Below, piece after piece: positions 1 through 9,450 of a DNA stretch of 64,000 nt; position 1 is the first letter of the stretch; each line of letters starts with the position of its first letter. A program made the position numbers and the translations under genes. The DNA is taken from NCBI RefSeq assembly GCF_036010505.1, contig NZ_CP108569.1, forward strand, positions 3,483,001 through 3,547,000. Direction: 5' to 3'. The notes under the pieces were generated by a model, which saw only the letters and a list, made by a program, of their open reading frames with translations, had not been told where the DNA came from and did not search any database. The stretch comes from Streptomyces sp. NBC_01197. Lineage in GTDB: Bacteria; Actinomycetota; Actinomycetes; Streptomycetales; Streptomycetaceae.

Positions 1-2043
1 CACGTACTTCTTCCACATGCCGTCGGCGATGAACGCCGGGACGTCCGGGCGGCTCTGCACCGGCATCGGGGTGGGGACGATCGGGACCAGCGCGGCCGCG
101 ACGGCCAGCCCCCCAAAGGCCCGGTACGCGCGGACGCGGGTACGGATGAGCCGGTCGGCCGCCAGCGCGACCAGCACGCCGAGCGCGGGGGCACAGATCA
201 TCGCGACCCGGCCCTCGATCACCGACTCGAAGAGCGGCCGGTGCGCCAGCAGCCGCCACGGTCCTGGGAACACCACGTCCGTGTACGGGATACGGATCTT
301 CTGGCCCAGGGAGAGGACCGCGGCGGCCACCGCGGTGAACGCCAGCGCTCTGACCAGGGTGCGCCGCCACAGCCGTACCGTGATCGCGAAGGCCAGCGCC
401 ACCAGCGGCCAGCCGTAGAAGGCGTTCTGCTCGGTCCGGTTGAGTGCCAGCTTGTCGGCCGTCGCGTCGCTGCCGAACAGCGACCGTCCGGAGAACTCCA
501 GAAGGGCGCGCGGGCTGTTGCCCGCGTTGTTCCCGTGCAGCACGCTGTGGTAGCTCTGCGGGCCGAAGAACTGCCAGCCCAGCGGGTACCCGACCAGCGG
601 CAGCGCGGTCAGCGCGGCGATCCCGAGCCCCTTGAGCAGCGGGCGCCACGCCGCCCGCGCCACCTCCCTGCGCAGCAGCCCGTAGGCCAGGGCGAAGAGC
701 AGCATGCCGAGGGCCGCCAGCAGGAACGGCTCCTCGCCGAGGAAGATCTGGTACGTGGCGAAGAGGCCGAGCAGCACCCCGTCCCGTACGACGTTCCCCC
801 CCTCGCAGAGCCGCAGCGCCCGGTCGATGATGACCGGGATCATGAACAGCGCCAGGAAGTTGGGGTGCGCGTTGCCGTGCGAGATCATCGGCGGCGCGAA
901 GGCGGCGAGCGCGCCGCCGAGCGCCGCCGCCCACCGGTTGCGGACCAGCCGCCTGGCGATCAGCCAGTACCAGCCGGCGGCCGTCGCGGCGAGCCCGCCG
1001 GTCAGCACCAGCGCCCAGGTCACGGTCGGCCCGAACGCCAGCGTCACCGGGGCGAGCGGGACGGAGAGCCCCAGCATGGGGGTGTTGCCCATGAGGTTCA
1101 CCCCGGCCGGGAAGTTCTGCGCGGTGGTGAAGAGCGGGTTGTGCAGATGGGCGACGTTGTCCGCGGTGACCGCGAAGAACCACTCCCACTGGTTCTGGTC
1201 CTGGAGCGAGTCGCGGAGGTAGCCGTGGCCGAGGTCGGCCCAGAGGTTCTTGTAGAGCAGCACGGACGCCAGCAGGAAGAGACCGCAGACCGCCAGGTCG
1301 GTGCCGCGCACCGCGCGGGCCTTCAGCCGGATCAGCTCGGCGAGTACTCGCAGATAGTCCAGCGGCCCGACCTTGGAGCCCTCCTGGTGCGACCAGCGCA
1401 CCGGGACCTCGGCGACCGCCCACCCCTGGCGCCGGAAGTACTGGAGGATCTCGACGTCGATGCCCCACCCGTCGAGCCGTGCGTCGGCGAACGCCTCGCG
1501 TGCCTTGTCGCCGTCCAGGAGCTTGAATCCGCACTGGGTGTCGCGGATACCGGGGACGGCCACGGCCCGTATGAGCCGGTTGCCCATCCGCCCCATCGCC
1601 TCGCGCAGCCGCCCCTGGTGCACCTCGACGCTGGAATCGGGATGCGCCCGCGAACCGACCGCGGCCTCGTACCCGGTCTCCAGCTCCTGGGTCAGCCGGG
1701 CCAACTCCTCGATGGGCGTGGCCAGATCGGCGTCGGTGACCAGCACCCGTACGCCCTTCGACGCGGCCACACCGAGCCGCAGGGCGTGCCCCTTGCCGCG
1801 GTTGCCCGGGCTGCTGACCAGCCGGACCCGGGGGTCGGCGGCGGCGGCCTCGCGGGCGATGCGCGCGGTGCCGTCCGCCGAACCGTCGTCGACGACCACC
1901 AGCTCCCAGCTGCCGGACCGCCCGTCCAGATACGTCCGGACGGCGTCCAGCGTGGGGCCGAGGCGCCCCTCCTCGTTGTACGCGGGCACGACGACGGACA
2001 GCGCCACCGTCAGCTCCGCGGCCTGCGGCTCCACGACGCTCAC
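1..2043 (-). CDS. GT2 glycosyltransferase fused to a polytopic membrane domain (C-terminus outside window)
   Basis: The visible 681 residues begin at a GTG at 2043 that overlaps the stop of the GntR gene upstream (GTGA), so the two are translationally coupled. Residues about 10-240 are a family 2 glycosyltransferase of the dolichyl-phosphate mannose/glucose synthase type: SVVVPAYNEEG nucleotide-binding strand, VVVDDGSADGT, the acidic VTDADLATP metal site, and QCGFKLLDG. A long hydrophobic region with many membrane segments follows, resembling GT-C or DUF-type membrane glycosyltransferases. The likely role is transfer of sugar from a nucleotide sugar to polyprenyl phosphate and use of that lipid-linked sugar at the membrane, in glycolipid or protein glycosylation; the acceptor is unknown. 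The reading frame is still open at base 1. Confidence 0.8.
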   Translation of the reverse strand, partial: MSVVEPQAAELTVALSVVVPAYNEEGRLGPTLDAVRTYLDGRSGSWELVVVDDGSADGTARIAREAAAADPRVRLVSSPGNRGKGHALRLGVAASKGVRVLVTDADLATPIEELARLTQELETGYEAAVGSRAHPDSSVEVHQGRLREAMGRMGNRLIRAVAVPGIRDTQCGFKLLDGDKAREAFADARLDGWGIDVEILQYFRRQGWAVAEVPVRWSHQEGSKVGPLDYLRVLAELIRLKARAVRGTDLAVCGLFLLASVLLYKNLWADLGHGYLRDSLQDQNQWEWFFAVTADNVAHLHNPLFTTAQNFPAGVNLMGNTPMLGLSVPLAPVTLAFGPTVTWALVLTGGLAATAAGWYWLIARRLVRNRWAAALGGALAAFAPPMISHGNAHPNFLALFMIPVIIDRALRLCEGGNVVRDGVLLGLFATYQIFLGEEPFLLAALGMLLFALAYGLLRREVARAAWRPLLKGLGIAALTALPLVGYPLGWQFFGPQSYHSVLHGNNAGNSPRALLEFSGRSLFGSDATADKLALNRTEQNAFYGWPLVALAFAITVRLWRRTLVRALAFTAVAAAVLSLGQKIRIPYTDVVFPGPWRLLAHRPLFESVIEGRVAMICAPALGVLVALAADRLIRTRVRAYRAFGGLAVAAALVPIVPTPMPVQSRPDVPAFIADGMWKKYV

Positions 2044-2786
2044 CGGGCGTCCCCGTCGTCGGACGGCCCTGCGGCCGGCCGCTGCTCCTCCGGTGGAGCG
2101 CCGCCGGGTGGCGGGGCCGCACCGGTGGCGCGCAGCTGCTCCGCCCAGCGGACGGCTTGTGCGTTGTACGCGTCGATCACCGCGTGTGCCTGGTCGCCGT
2201 CGCCGCTCGTCACCGCGTCGGCCAGCTCCTCGTGGCCCTGCCACAGCCAGTCGGTCAGTTCGGAGCGGCCACGCAGATACGGCACCGCGAACACCCAGCA
2301 CTGCACGCGCAGCCGGTGCAGGAAGTCGGAGATGTAGGAGTTGCCGGTGAGCGCGCCGAGCTCACGCCAGAACCGCAGGTCGTAGCCGATGAGGATCTCC
2401 AGACTGCCGGAACGCGCGGCCTGCCCGGCCTCCTCGGCCCGGCGGCGTACGGAGAGCAGCGGCTCCCCCGCCACGCCCCGCAGCGTGAGCCGCCGGAAGA
2501 TCCCGTCGATGATCAGCGACCGGGCCTCGACCATGGCGCAGTAGTCGTCGACCGAGAACTGGTGGACCCGGAACCCCTTGTGCTGGTCCGAGTCGAGCAG
2601 CCCCTGGGCGGACATCTCGACGAGCGCCTCACGGACCGGGGTCGCCGAGACCCCGTACCCTTCGGCGATCTGCTTGACGGTGAAGACCTCGCCCGGCTGA
2701 AGACGGCCCGCAAGCACCTCGTCACGCAGCGCGTCGGCGATCTGCTGCCGCAGAGTACTGCGGGTCACCGCTCCGCTCGCGGGCAT
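2040..2786 (-). CDS. GntR-family transcriptional regulator, FCD subfamily
   Basis: This 248-residue protein has an N-terminal winged helix-turn-helix (about residues 9-65; QIAEGYGVSATPVREAL is the recognition region). An all-helical FCD ligand-binding domain follows (about residues 85-215), with Asp/His positions typical of metal- or carboxylate-sensing FadR-like regulators. Length is normal for the family. The start is ATG at 2786. The stop overlaps the glycosyltransferase start, so both are probably made from one transcript. It is divergent from the metallo-beta-lactamase-fold gene at 3172 and may regulate it or itself from the shared upstream region. The effector cannot be told from sequence. 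The C-terminal 25 residues are Pro/Gly-rich and likely disordered. Confidence 0.88.
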   Translation of the reverse strand: MPASGAVTRSTLRQQIADALRDEVLAGRLQPGEVFTVKQIAEGYGVSATPVREALVEMSAQGLLDSDQHKGFRVHQFSVDDYCAMVEARSLIIDGIFRRLTLRGVAGEPLLSVRRRAEEAGQAARSGSLEILIGYDLRFWRELGALTGNSYISDFLHRLRVQCWVFAVPYLRGRSELTDWLWQGHEELADAVTSGDGDQAHAVIDAYNAQAVRWAEQLRATGAAPPPGGAPPEEQRPAAGPSDDGDAR

Positions 2787-3171
2787 GGTCCTGTTCCCCT
2801 CGTCCGACTCCGGGACACCCTACGGCCAGCGTCTTTCGATTGGATCAGACCGGATCGCCGAAAGGGGCCAGTGCTGGTGCGCGGAAGGCCTCGGAGGGGT
2901 TCCGGTGGGGGTGGCAGAGGGGAGGTGGGGGCTCGCGGAAGGAGGCGGAGTCTCGTCCGTCAGCTGCGGTTTCCACCCGACAACCAGGCTTGATCTCGCC
3001 CATGGCGCGGACGGAGGGGCCGGGGTTCACGGTGCCGGCCCATCCCGCCACTTCACCCTGCCCTTCACCCCGCCACTCCACCCTGCTACCCCTCTCCTCT
3101 TCTCTAACCCCTTAACTATCTCTATGCTCGACGCGTCCGCCACCTCCCCATGCCCGCCCAGGAGTCGCACC
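2787..3171. other. Divergent intergenic region, GntR gene / MBL-fold gene
   Basis: This gap of about 385 bases holds the divergent promoters of the GntR gene and the metallo-hydrolase. The stretch around 2835-2865 contains the pair GGATC-AGACC-GGATC, which could be a regulator half-site pair but is not convincing alone. Bases 3090-3125 are unusually AT- and pyrimidine-rich for this genome. An ATG at 3124 is in frame with the downstream gene but lacks a ribosome binding site. I see no small gene here that I can support. Confidence 0.4.
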
Positions 3172-4401
3172 ATGGCACCTGCTCAGCGCCGCCGAGACCG
3201 CTCCGCCCCCTCCGCCGAGGGCGGGATCCCCGATGACGAGGACCGGCTCCGCAACACGGAGGGGCCCCTCTCCCGACGCCGGCTGCTCGGCGCCTCCGCC
3301 GCCGTCCTCGCCGCGGGCGGGACGGCGGCGACCGCCATCGGCGCGGACCCTGCCCGAGCGGCCGAAGCGGCTTCGTCGAGCGCGCGCCCCGCGCGGGTCT
3401 CCCCGGAGGGAACCGAACTGTTCCTGCTGGGCACCGCCGGCGGCCCGCCGCCGGTCACCACCCGGGCCGGAACCGCCTCCGCGCTCTCCGTACGCGGAAA
3501 GGTCTACGTAGTCGACTGCGGGCGCTCCGCCGTCACCCAGTACGGCAGGACCGGGCTGAGGTTCCAGGACCTCAAGTCGGTCTTCATCACCCACCTGCAC
3601 ATCGACCACATCGCCGACTACGCCAACTTCATCCTGCTGGGCGCGCACGGTGTCAACGACGTGGGTGACGCCGTCCTGTCCCCGTTCGACGCCTACGGCC
3701 CCGGCCCGGCGGGCGCGCTGCCGGAGGCCTACGGCGGCGGGCAGGCGGGGACCGTCGACCCGGCCGATCCGACGCCCGGTCTCCAGGACCTGACGGAGAA
3801 GTCCCTCGAAGCCACCGCGTACAGCAGCAACATCTTCATGCGCGAGTCCGGCCGCCCCGACCCGCACACACATGTCGACGTGCGCGAGATCAAACTGCCT
3901 CCCGGGGCGGGCGCCGACCCGGTCCGGAACACCGCGCCGGACATGGAGCCGTTCGTGGTCATGGACGACGGAACGGTTCGCGTCAGTGCGGTCCTGGTCC
4001 CGCACGGGCTGGTCTTCCCCTGCTTCGCGTACCGCTTCGACACCCCGGACGGCTCGGTGGTCTTCTCCGGGGACACCGCGCTGTCCGACAACATGGTCCG
4101 GCTGGCGCGGGGCGCCGACATCCTTGTGCACGAGGTGATCGACCTCGACTTCTACCGCAACAGCACCGGCTACAGCGAAGCGCTGCTGCACCACATGGCG
4201 GCGGCGCACACCGACGTCACCGAGGTCGGACCACTGGCCCAGCGCTGCGGAGTGCACACGCTGGTGCTCACCCACATCACCCCGGCCGACACCTTCCTGG
4301 TCTCCCACGGCTCCTGGCTGCGCCGGGCCCAACAGGGCTTCCACGGCCGGGTGCTGGTCGGCAGCGACCTCGACCGGATCCCGCTGACCGGCCACCGCTG
4401 A
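3172..4401 (+). CDS. Tat-exported metallo-beta-lactamase-fold hydrolase
   Basis: I chose ATG 3172 because AGGAG lies about 10 bases upstream; the frame stays open well upstream but without a good start signal. The 409-residue product has a twin-arginine signal (SRRRLLGASAAVLAAG, about residues 35-60) and so is probably exported folded. The metal site is visible: THLHIDHIADY (HxHxDH, about residue 140), the FSGDTALS aspartate, a HEVID loop and the final LTHITPAD histidine. The fold and spacing resemble the arylsulfatase/RNase Z-like branch of the superfamily, so a two-zinc hydrolase acting outside the membrane is likely. The substrate is unknown. It converges with the GT39-like gene ending at 4445. 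Confidence 0.85.
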   Translation: MAPAQRRRDRSAPSAEGGIPDDEDRLRNTEGPLSRRRLLGASAAVLAAGGTAATAIGADPARAAEAASSSARPARVSPEGTELFLLGTAGGPPPVTTRAGTASALSVRGKVYVVDCGRSAVTQYGRTGLRFQDLKSVFITHLHIDHIADYANFILLGAHGVNDVGDAVLSPFDAYGPGPAGALPEAYGGGQAGTVDPADPTPGLQDLTEKSLEATAYSSNIFMRESGRPDPHTHVDVREIKLPPGAGADPVRNTAPDMEPFVVMDDGTVRVSAVLVPHGLVFPCFAYRFDTPDGSVVFSGDTALSDNMVRLARGADILVHEVIDLDFYRNSTGYSEALLHHMAAAHTDVTEVGPLAQRCGVHTLVLTHITPADTFLVSHGSWLRRAQQGFHGRVLVGSDLDRIPLTGHR

Positions 4402-4444
4402 CCGGAACCGCTGACCGGCACCGGGCGCGACAGCTCAGGCCCTC

Positions 4445-5776
4445 CTACGGCCAGGCGGACGGGCATCCTCCGGGGCGGGCGTAGACGGTGATCAGGGCCG
4501 AGGTGATCTCCCGGCTGCCGCAGCTCACGAAGTACGTTCGCAGCGCGCGGCGCTTCACCGCCTCGCGGGCACCAGTGTCCAACGGCTGACCGGGCAGATC
4601 GGAGACGACCACGATCCGCCGCGCGGCGCGGATCCGGTCGCGGATACGGCCCGGCGCCGACTCGGTGCCGGACAGGGTGTGGGAGGCGCGTGGCGTGCGG
4701 CTGAGGGAGAGATCGGTCAGCCCGCGAAAATCAGCGGGCCGCCACAGCGTCCACACCCGGCGCCTCGCGGGGGTGAAGAGGAGCCCGTCACCGGGGCGCC
4801 CGGCGGCTTCGACGGCCGTGGAGACCGCCGTCACGTCGTTCTTCCGGCTCTGCGGGGTCCGCAGCTCCAGGCCGACCGGGAGCAGCGCGACCAGGGCGGC
4901 GGCCACCGCCGCGAGCCCGACCGCGCGTGACCAGCAGTGGTCCAGGACCGCACCGGTCAGCAGCGCCAATCCGGCGGAGCAGAAGAGGACATAGCGGTCG
5001 ACGTACAGCGGGTGGACGTAGGACACCGCCAGCAGCAGCCAGCTGGGGACGAGCAGCAGCGGGAGCGCGAGCGCCCGTACCCCGGGAGCCGGGCCGAACC
5101 GGCGGCAGAGCAGCGCGGCGGCGGTCAGTGCCGCGTACCCGGCGAGCGTGCTGACGCCGGGTCTGCCGATCCATTCGACCTGGGCTGACTGCGTGGTGGA
5201 GAACACGGCGAGCGGCGCGAGACCGACCGCGACGCCTGCGGCCGCCCAGGTGAACGCCCGCCGTGACAGCGCGAACCCGGCCCGCCCGGCCCGCCGCGCG
5301 AACACCGTCACACCGTGCGCGGCCACCGCCAGCACCGCGAACTCGTGCAGCAGACAGGCCACCAGCATCACCGAGCCGTACGCGGTCCAGCGTTTCGCGA
5401 GCAGCAGCCACGTCGCCCAGACGACCAGGGCGCAGACCAGCGCGTACGAGCGGCCCTCCTGCGCGTACCGCTGCACGGCCGGGATCAGCGGCATGGCAAG
5501 CCCGGCGAACAGCCCCGCACGCGGCCCGGCCAGCCGGTGGCCGATGAGCCCGACGCCGGCGGAGGCAGCGGACGTGGCGAGCACGGACGGCAGCCGCAGC
5601 GTGGTGAGTCCGCCGTCATGGAGTGCGAACACGGCGTGCATCAGCAGGTAGTAGAGCCCGTGCACGGCGTCCACGGTGGCGAGCGTGCGCCAGATCCCGG
5701 CGACGCCGCGGTGCGCCATCTCGTAGGTCACCGCCTCGTCGCCCCAGAGCGTGCCGTCGCGCCTGATCCCCCACAT
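4445..5776 (-). CDS. GT39-like polytopic membrane glycosyltransferase (start uncertain)
   Basis: The protein has 443 residues from the first ATG (5776). The motif GTLWGDEAVTYEMAHR just after the first hydrophobic stretch is the acidic pair seen in the first extracellular loop of GT-C/GT39 protein mannosyltransferase-like enzymes, which use polyprenyl-phosphate sugars. About ten hydrophobic segments and a basic C-terminal region follow. ATG 5776 removes most of membrane segment 1, whose sequence (GLPAVLALAVG) continues upstream in frame. No ATG, GTG or TTG lies between 5776 and the in-frame stop just above about 5940. A GGAG with six-base spacing precedes an ATC at 5908, so a non-standard start or a damaged start codon is likely. 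The acceptor is unknown. Confidence 0.75.
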   Translation of the reverse strand: MWGIRRDGTLWGDEAVTYEMAHRGVAGIWRTLATVDAVHGLYYLLMHAVFALHDGGLTTLRLPSVLATSAASAGVGLIGHRLAGPRAGLFAGLAMPLIPAVQRYAQEGRSYALVCALVVWATWLLLAKRWTAYGSVMLVACLLHEFAVLAVAAHGVTVFARRAGRAGFALSRRAFTWAAAGVAVGLAPLAVFSTTQSAQVEWIGRPGVSTLAGYAALTAAALLCRRFGPAPGVRALALPLLLVPSWLLLAVSYVHPLYVDRYVLFCSAGLALLTGAVLDHCWSRAVGLAAVAAALVALLPVGLELRTPQSRKNDVTAVSTAVEAAGRPGDGLLFTPARRRVWTLWRPADFRGLTDLSLSRTPRASHTLSGTESAPGRIRDRIRAARRIVVVSDLPGQPLDTGAREAVKRRALRTYFVSCGSREITSALITVYARPGGCPSAWP

Positions 5777-5962
5777 CCCGACGGCGAGCGCCAGTACGGC
5801 GGGGAGGCCGGCGGTGGCGCGGGGCGCCCACGGTGACGGGTGGGACGGCTCTGTAGCCGGTGTGGCAGGGGCAGTGGCCGGGCCGGCGGCCCGCAGGGCG
5901 GTGGCGATGACGGGCTCCGTTGTTCGGGAGGGGTACGTCGTGCCAGCTCAGCCTCAGCGGTG

Positions 5963-5996
5963 TTGATGGGCAGCCCCCGCCTGCCACGCCCATCAA
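5963..5996. promoter_or_regulatory. Inverted repeat between GT39-like gene and nSTAND gene
   Basis: TTGATGGGC (5963-5971) and GCCCATCAA (5988-5996) form a perfect 9-base inverted repeat with a 16-base spacer in the short divergent promoter region. It ends 13 bases before the downstream ATG at 6010, so it could be an operator or a structured leader for the nSTAND gene. No regulator can be assigned. Confidence 0.4.
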
Positions 5997-6009
5997 TTAC
6001 CTTGAGTCC

Positions 6010-9000
6010 ATGGGGCGTCCAGAGAGGCCGCTGGACCCGGCGGCGGGCCCGGTGCAGCGCTTCGCCTACGAGCTGCGCAAGCTGCGGGGTGGGGCGGGCG
6101 GCCCCACCTACCGGACGATGGCCGCCGACGGGCGGTACTCGGCCCCGACGCTCTCCGCCGCAGCGTCCGGCGAGAAGCTTCCGTCGCTTCCTGTGACGCT
6201 CGCCTACGTGGCGGCGTGTGGCGGCGACCCGGCCGACTGGGAGCTGCGGTGGCGGGAGGCAGCGGCAGCCGATGAGCCGGCACCGGGCGGCCCGGAGCGA
6301 TCGCCGTACCCGGGGCTGGGGCGTCTCGAACCGGGAGATCACTTCTTCGGCCGGGCCGATCTCGTCGCCGACCTCGTCCGGTTGACCGGGCGGCGCCGTT
6401 TCGTAGCGGTCGTGGGCGCGTCGGGCAGCGGCAAGTCCTCACTGCTGCGGGCCGGTCTGATCCCGGCACTGCGTATGGGGGAAAACCCCCGGCCTGCGGC
6501 GATCCGCATCCTGACCCCGGGCGGGCAGCCGGTCCGCACGCACTCCGCGCGGGTCACACCGGACGGCGAGCAGCGCGGAAGCGCGGACGCGGGCGACACC
6601 GTCGTCGTGGTCGACCAGTTCGAAGAACTCTTCACCCTCTGCCACGATCCGGCCGAGCGCGCCGAGTTCATCGATCTGCTGCTGACCGGCGGGGCGCGCG
6701 TCGTCGTCGCCGTGCGCGCGGACTTCTACGGCCGGTGCGCCGAACACCGGCCACTGGCCGACGCCCTGCGGGACGCGACCCTGCTGGTCGGGCCGATGGC
6801 CAGGGCGCAGCTGCGAGAGGCCGTCGTCGGCCCGGCGACGGCGGAGCGGCTGATCGTCGAGCGGGCGCTGACGGCACGCGTCGTCGCCGATGTGGCGGAC
6901 GAGCCGGGCGGTCTGCCGCTGATGGCGCACGCCCTGCGGGAAGTGTGGCGCAGGCGGCGCGGCCGGACGCTGACGCTCGCCGCGTACGAGGCGGTCGGCG
7001 GTGTGCAGGCGCGATAGCCCACACCGCCGAAGAGGTCTTCACCGGATTAACCGCCGGCCGGGCCCGCACGGCACGCGCATTGCTGCTGCGGCTGGTCGCA
7101 CCCGGCGACGGCACCCAGGACACCCGGCGCCCGGTCACCCGCGCCGAACTGGGGACCTCGACGGAGACAGCCGTCGTACTGGAACAGCTTCTCGCAGCCC
7201 GCCTGTTGACTTCGGGGACCACGACCGTGGAACTGGCCCACGAGGCACTGATCAGCTCCTGGCCCCGGCTGCACGGCTGGATCGAGGAGGACCGCGAACG
7301 CCTGCGGCTGCACCGGCGGCTGACGGATGCGGCACGTACGTGGGAGGAGCTGGGGCGGGACCCGGGGGCGCTGTACCGGGGGGTGCGGCTGGCATCGGCG
7401 CGGGAGACGTTCGGGGCCGGGCCGACCCTTGCCTTGCCGGCCACCGCTGATCTCACCGCGTCCGAGCGGGACTTCCTCGCCGCGAGCCTCGACGGGCACG
7501 ACCTCGCTCTGCGTACGGCGGCCCGCACCACCCGCAGGCTGCGCGGCCTGACCGCCACGCTCGCCGTCCTGCTCTGTGTCGCGGTCGTCGCGGGTCTGAC
7601 AGCCGGCCGGCAGAGCCGGATCGCCGCACGGCATGCGGCACAGTCAGAGGCGCGGCGGGTGGCTGCGACCGTCTCCGCTCTGCGGACGACCGACCCCCGC
7701 ACGGCCATGCGGCTCAGCGTCGCGGCCTGGCGGATCGCCGATCTCCCGGAGACCCGCAGCGCGCTGTACGGGGCTGCCGCCCAGCGCGACCTGGATGTCT
7801 TCGGCGGGCCTTCGACGGAGTTCGCGACGGACAGCAACGACACCTGGCGCCGGACGAGCGTGGACGGCCGCACGCTGACGGTCGTCGGCCCGGCGCGCAC
7901 CGACCGGTGGGACGTGACCACGCACCGGCGGCTGCCGTCATATGCGGGGCTCGGGGCGTACGCGAAACGGATCGCCGCGATCAGCCCGGACACCAGGGCC
8001 GCCGTGGTGCGCGTCCCGGGCGGGCTGCGGAGGTGGGATCTGGTGGCGGGACGGCTGACCGGCCGGGTCCTCGGAGGTACGGGGCAGGGCGGCGGCGAAA
8101 GCTGGTTCATGGCGAGCGGGCGGACATACGCCGTCAATGATCTGAGGCGCGACCTCCAGCTGTGGGATCTGCGCACCGGGCGTCTGCTGCTCACGGTCCC
8201 GGAACCGCACGACGAGGTGCGCGCGGTCCGAATGAGCCCGGACGACCGGCTGATGGCGTACTGCGCGGGCGGGCCACTCCAGGTCTGGGACGTCCGTCGG
8301 CACCAGAAGGTGGCGGTGCCGTGGGCGGCGCGCGATCTGTGCGACACCCAGGACTTCGTGTTCACACCGGACAGCAGAGCGCTGGCCTTCACGATGCATA
8401 CCGGCGCAGCGCAAGGGGCGCTCCGCACCTGGGACGTACGCTCCGGGCACGAGCGCCCGCGCCTCTCCGTACCCGGCCTGTCCGAGGCGGAGTTCAGCCG
8501 GGACGGCGCGTACGCGGCGACGCTCACCGGCGACGAGGTCCAGCTCTGGCGGCTCGCCGCCCCGGCCGCACCGGTACTGCGTGTGGCGGCGACGGGTTCC
8601 GGCCTGAACGGGATCACCCTGGACATGGCGCACCGGGTCCTGCGGTACGAAGAGAGCGGCGCGGGCGCCCATGCCCTGCACTCCGTCGCGCTGGACAGTG
8701 CCGTGGGCGTGCACCTGCGCACGGAGCGGGCGCCGCGCCCACGTACCGGTCGTGTGAAGGTGACCGGACCGCAAGGACAAACTCTCACCGACGAGCGCGA
8801 GTTGACCGACCCGCGCACGGGCGGCACAGGCCGCACGAGACGGATCATGCACGGTGAGAACGTGCTGGCCGGTGCGGCCTTCAGCCCGGACGGCCGCTAT
8901 CTCGCGATGAGCGACATCAATGGCCGCGTGACACTGTGGGACGGCTCGGGAGCCCGGCTGCTGGCTGTGCTCGCCCCCGGTGTGCCGTCCAGCGGGGCAG

Positions 9001-9392
9001 TGCCCGGCTGGCACGTACCGGCGCTGGCCTTCTCGGCCGACGGCCGCTCGGTCGCCGTCGGCGACACGGACGGCGGGCTGCGGATGTGGGACACGGCGGA
9101 CCCGTCCAGCGAGGGTGCCGCGCTGCCCCCGGTGGACGGCCCGGTGCTGGAGCTGGCCTTCACCCACGAAGGCGCGGGACTCCGGGTGACGACCCCGTAC
9201 ACAGCCTCCTCGTCCACGGCCTCACACACGCCAACGCCCGTCGCCTCACTCACCGCATCGCGCACCGTGGAGCTGCGACCGGGGCGGGTCGCCGCCGAGG
9301 TGTGCGCGCGAGCGGCCGGCGGGCTGTCGCGCGCGCAGTGGCGGACCTACCTGCCGTCGGTGGCGTACCGGAAGACGTGCGGGGGACGCTGA
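6010..9392 (+). pseudogene. nSTAND ATPase with WD40 repeats, interrupted by a one-base frameshift
   Basis: From ATG 6010 the first frame encodes an N-terminal helical domain (about 1-95), a YPGLGRLEPGDHFFGR linker and a P-loop ATPase. The P-loop GASGSGKSS is at about residue 136 and the Walker B-like VVVVDQFEELF at about residue 198. This frame stops at TAG 7015-7017. The domain resumes without loss in the next frame as GAIAHTAEEVFTGL; one extra G near 7008 (CAGGGCGCG instead of CAGGCGCG) would restore a single protein of about 1,127 residues. The second part has a membrane segment (near 7550-7610) and a C-terminal WD40 beta-propeller to 9392. A TTA (bldA-type) leucine codon sits at 7047. Such proteins act as signalling scaffolds/NTPases. 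Whether this is a true mutation or an assembly error cannot be decided here. Confidence 0.8.
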
Positions 9393-9450
9393 GGCGCTGA
9401 GCGCCCCCGTCCCCCGCCGACTGTGAGTCCCGTTACGCGACTCGGTCCCG

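Noticed and set aside
2785..3171. Upstream 129-codon extension of the MBL-fold gene
   Set aside because: No ribosome binding site, and it would place the Tat signal far inside the protein.
6995..7020. Programmed -1 frameshifting in the nSTAND gene
   Set aside because: No slippery heptamer and no stimulatory stem were seen; a one-base loss in a short G run is simpler.
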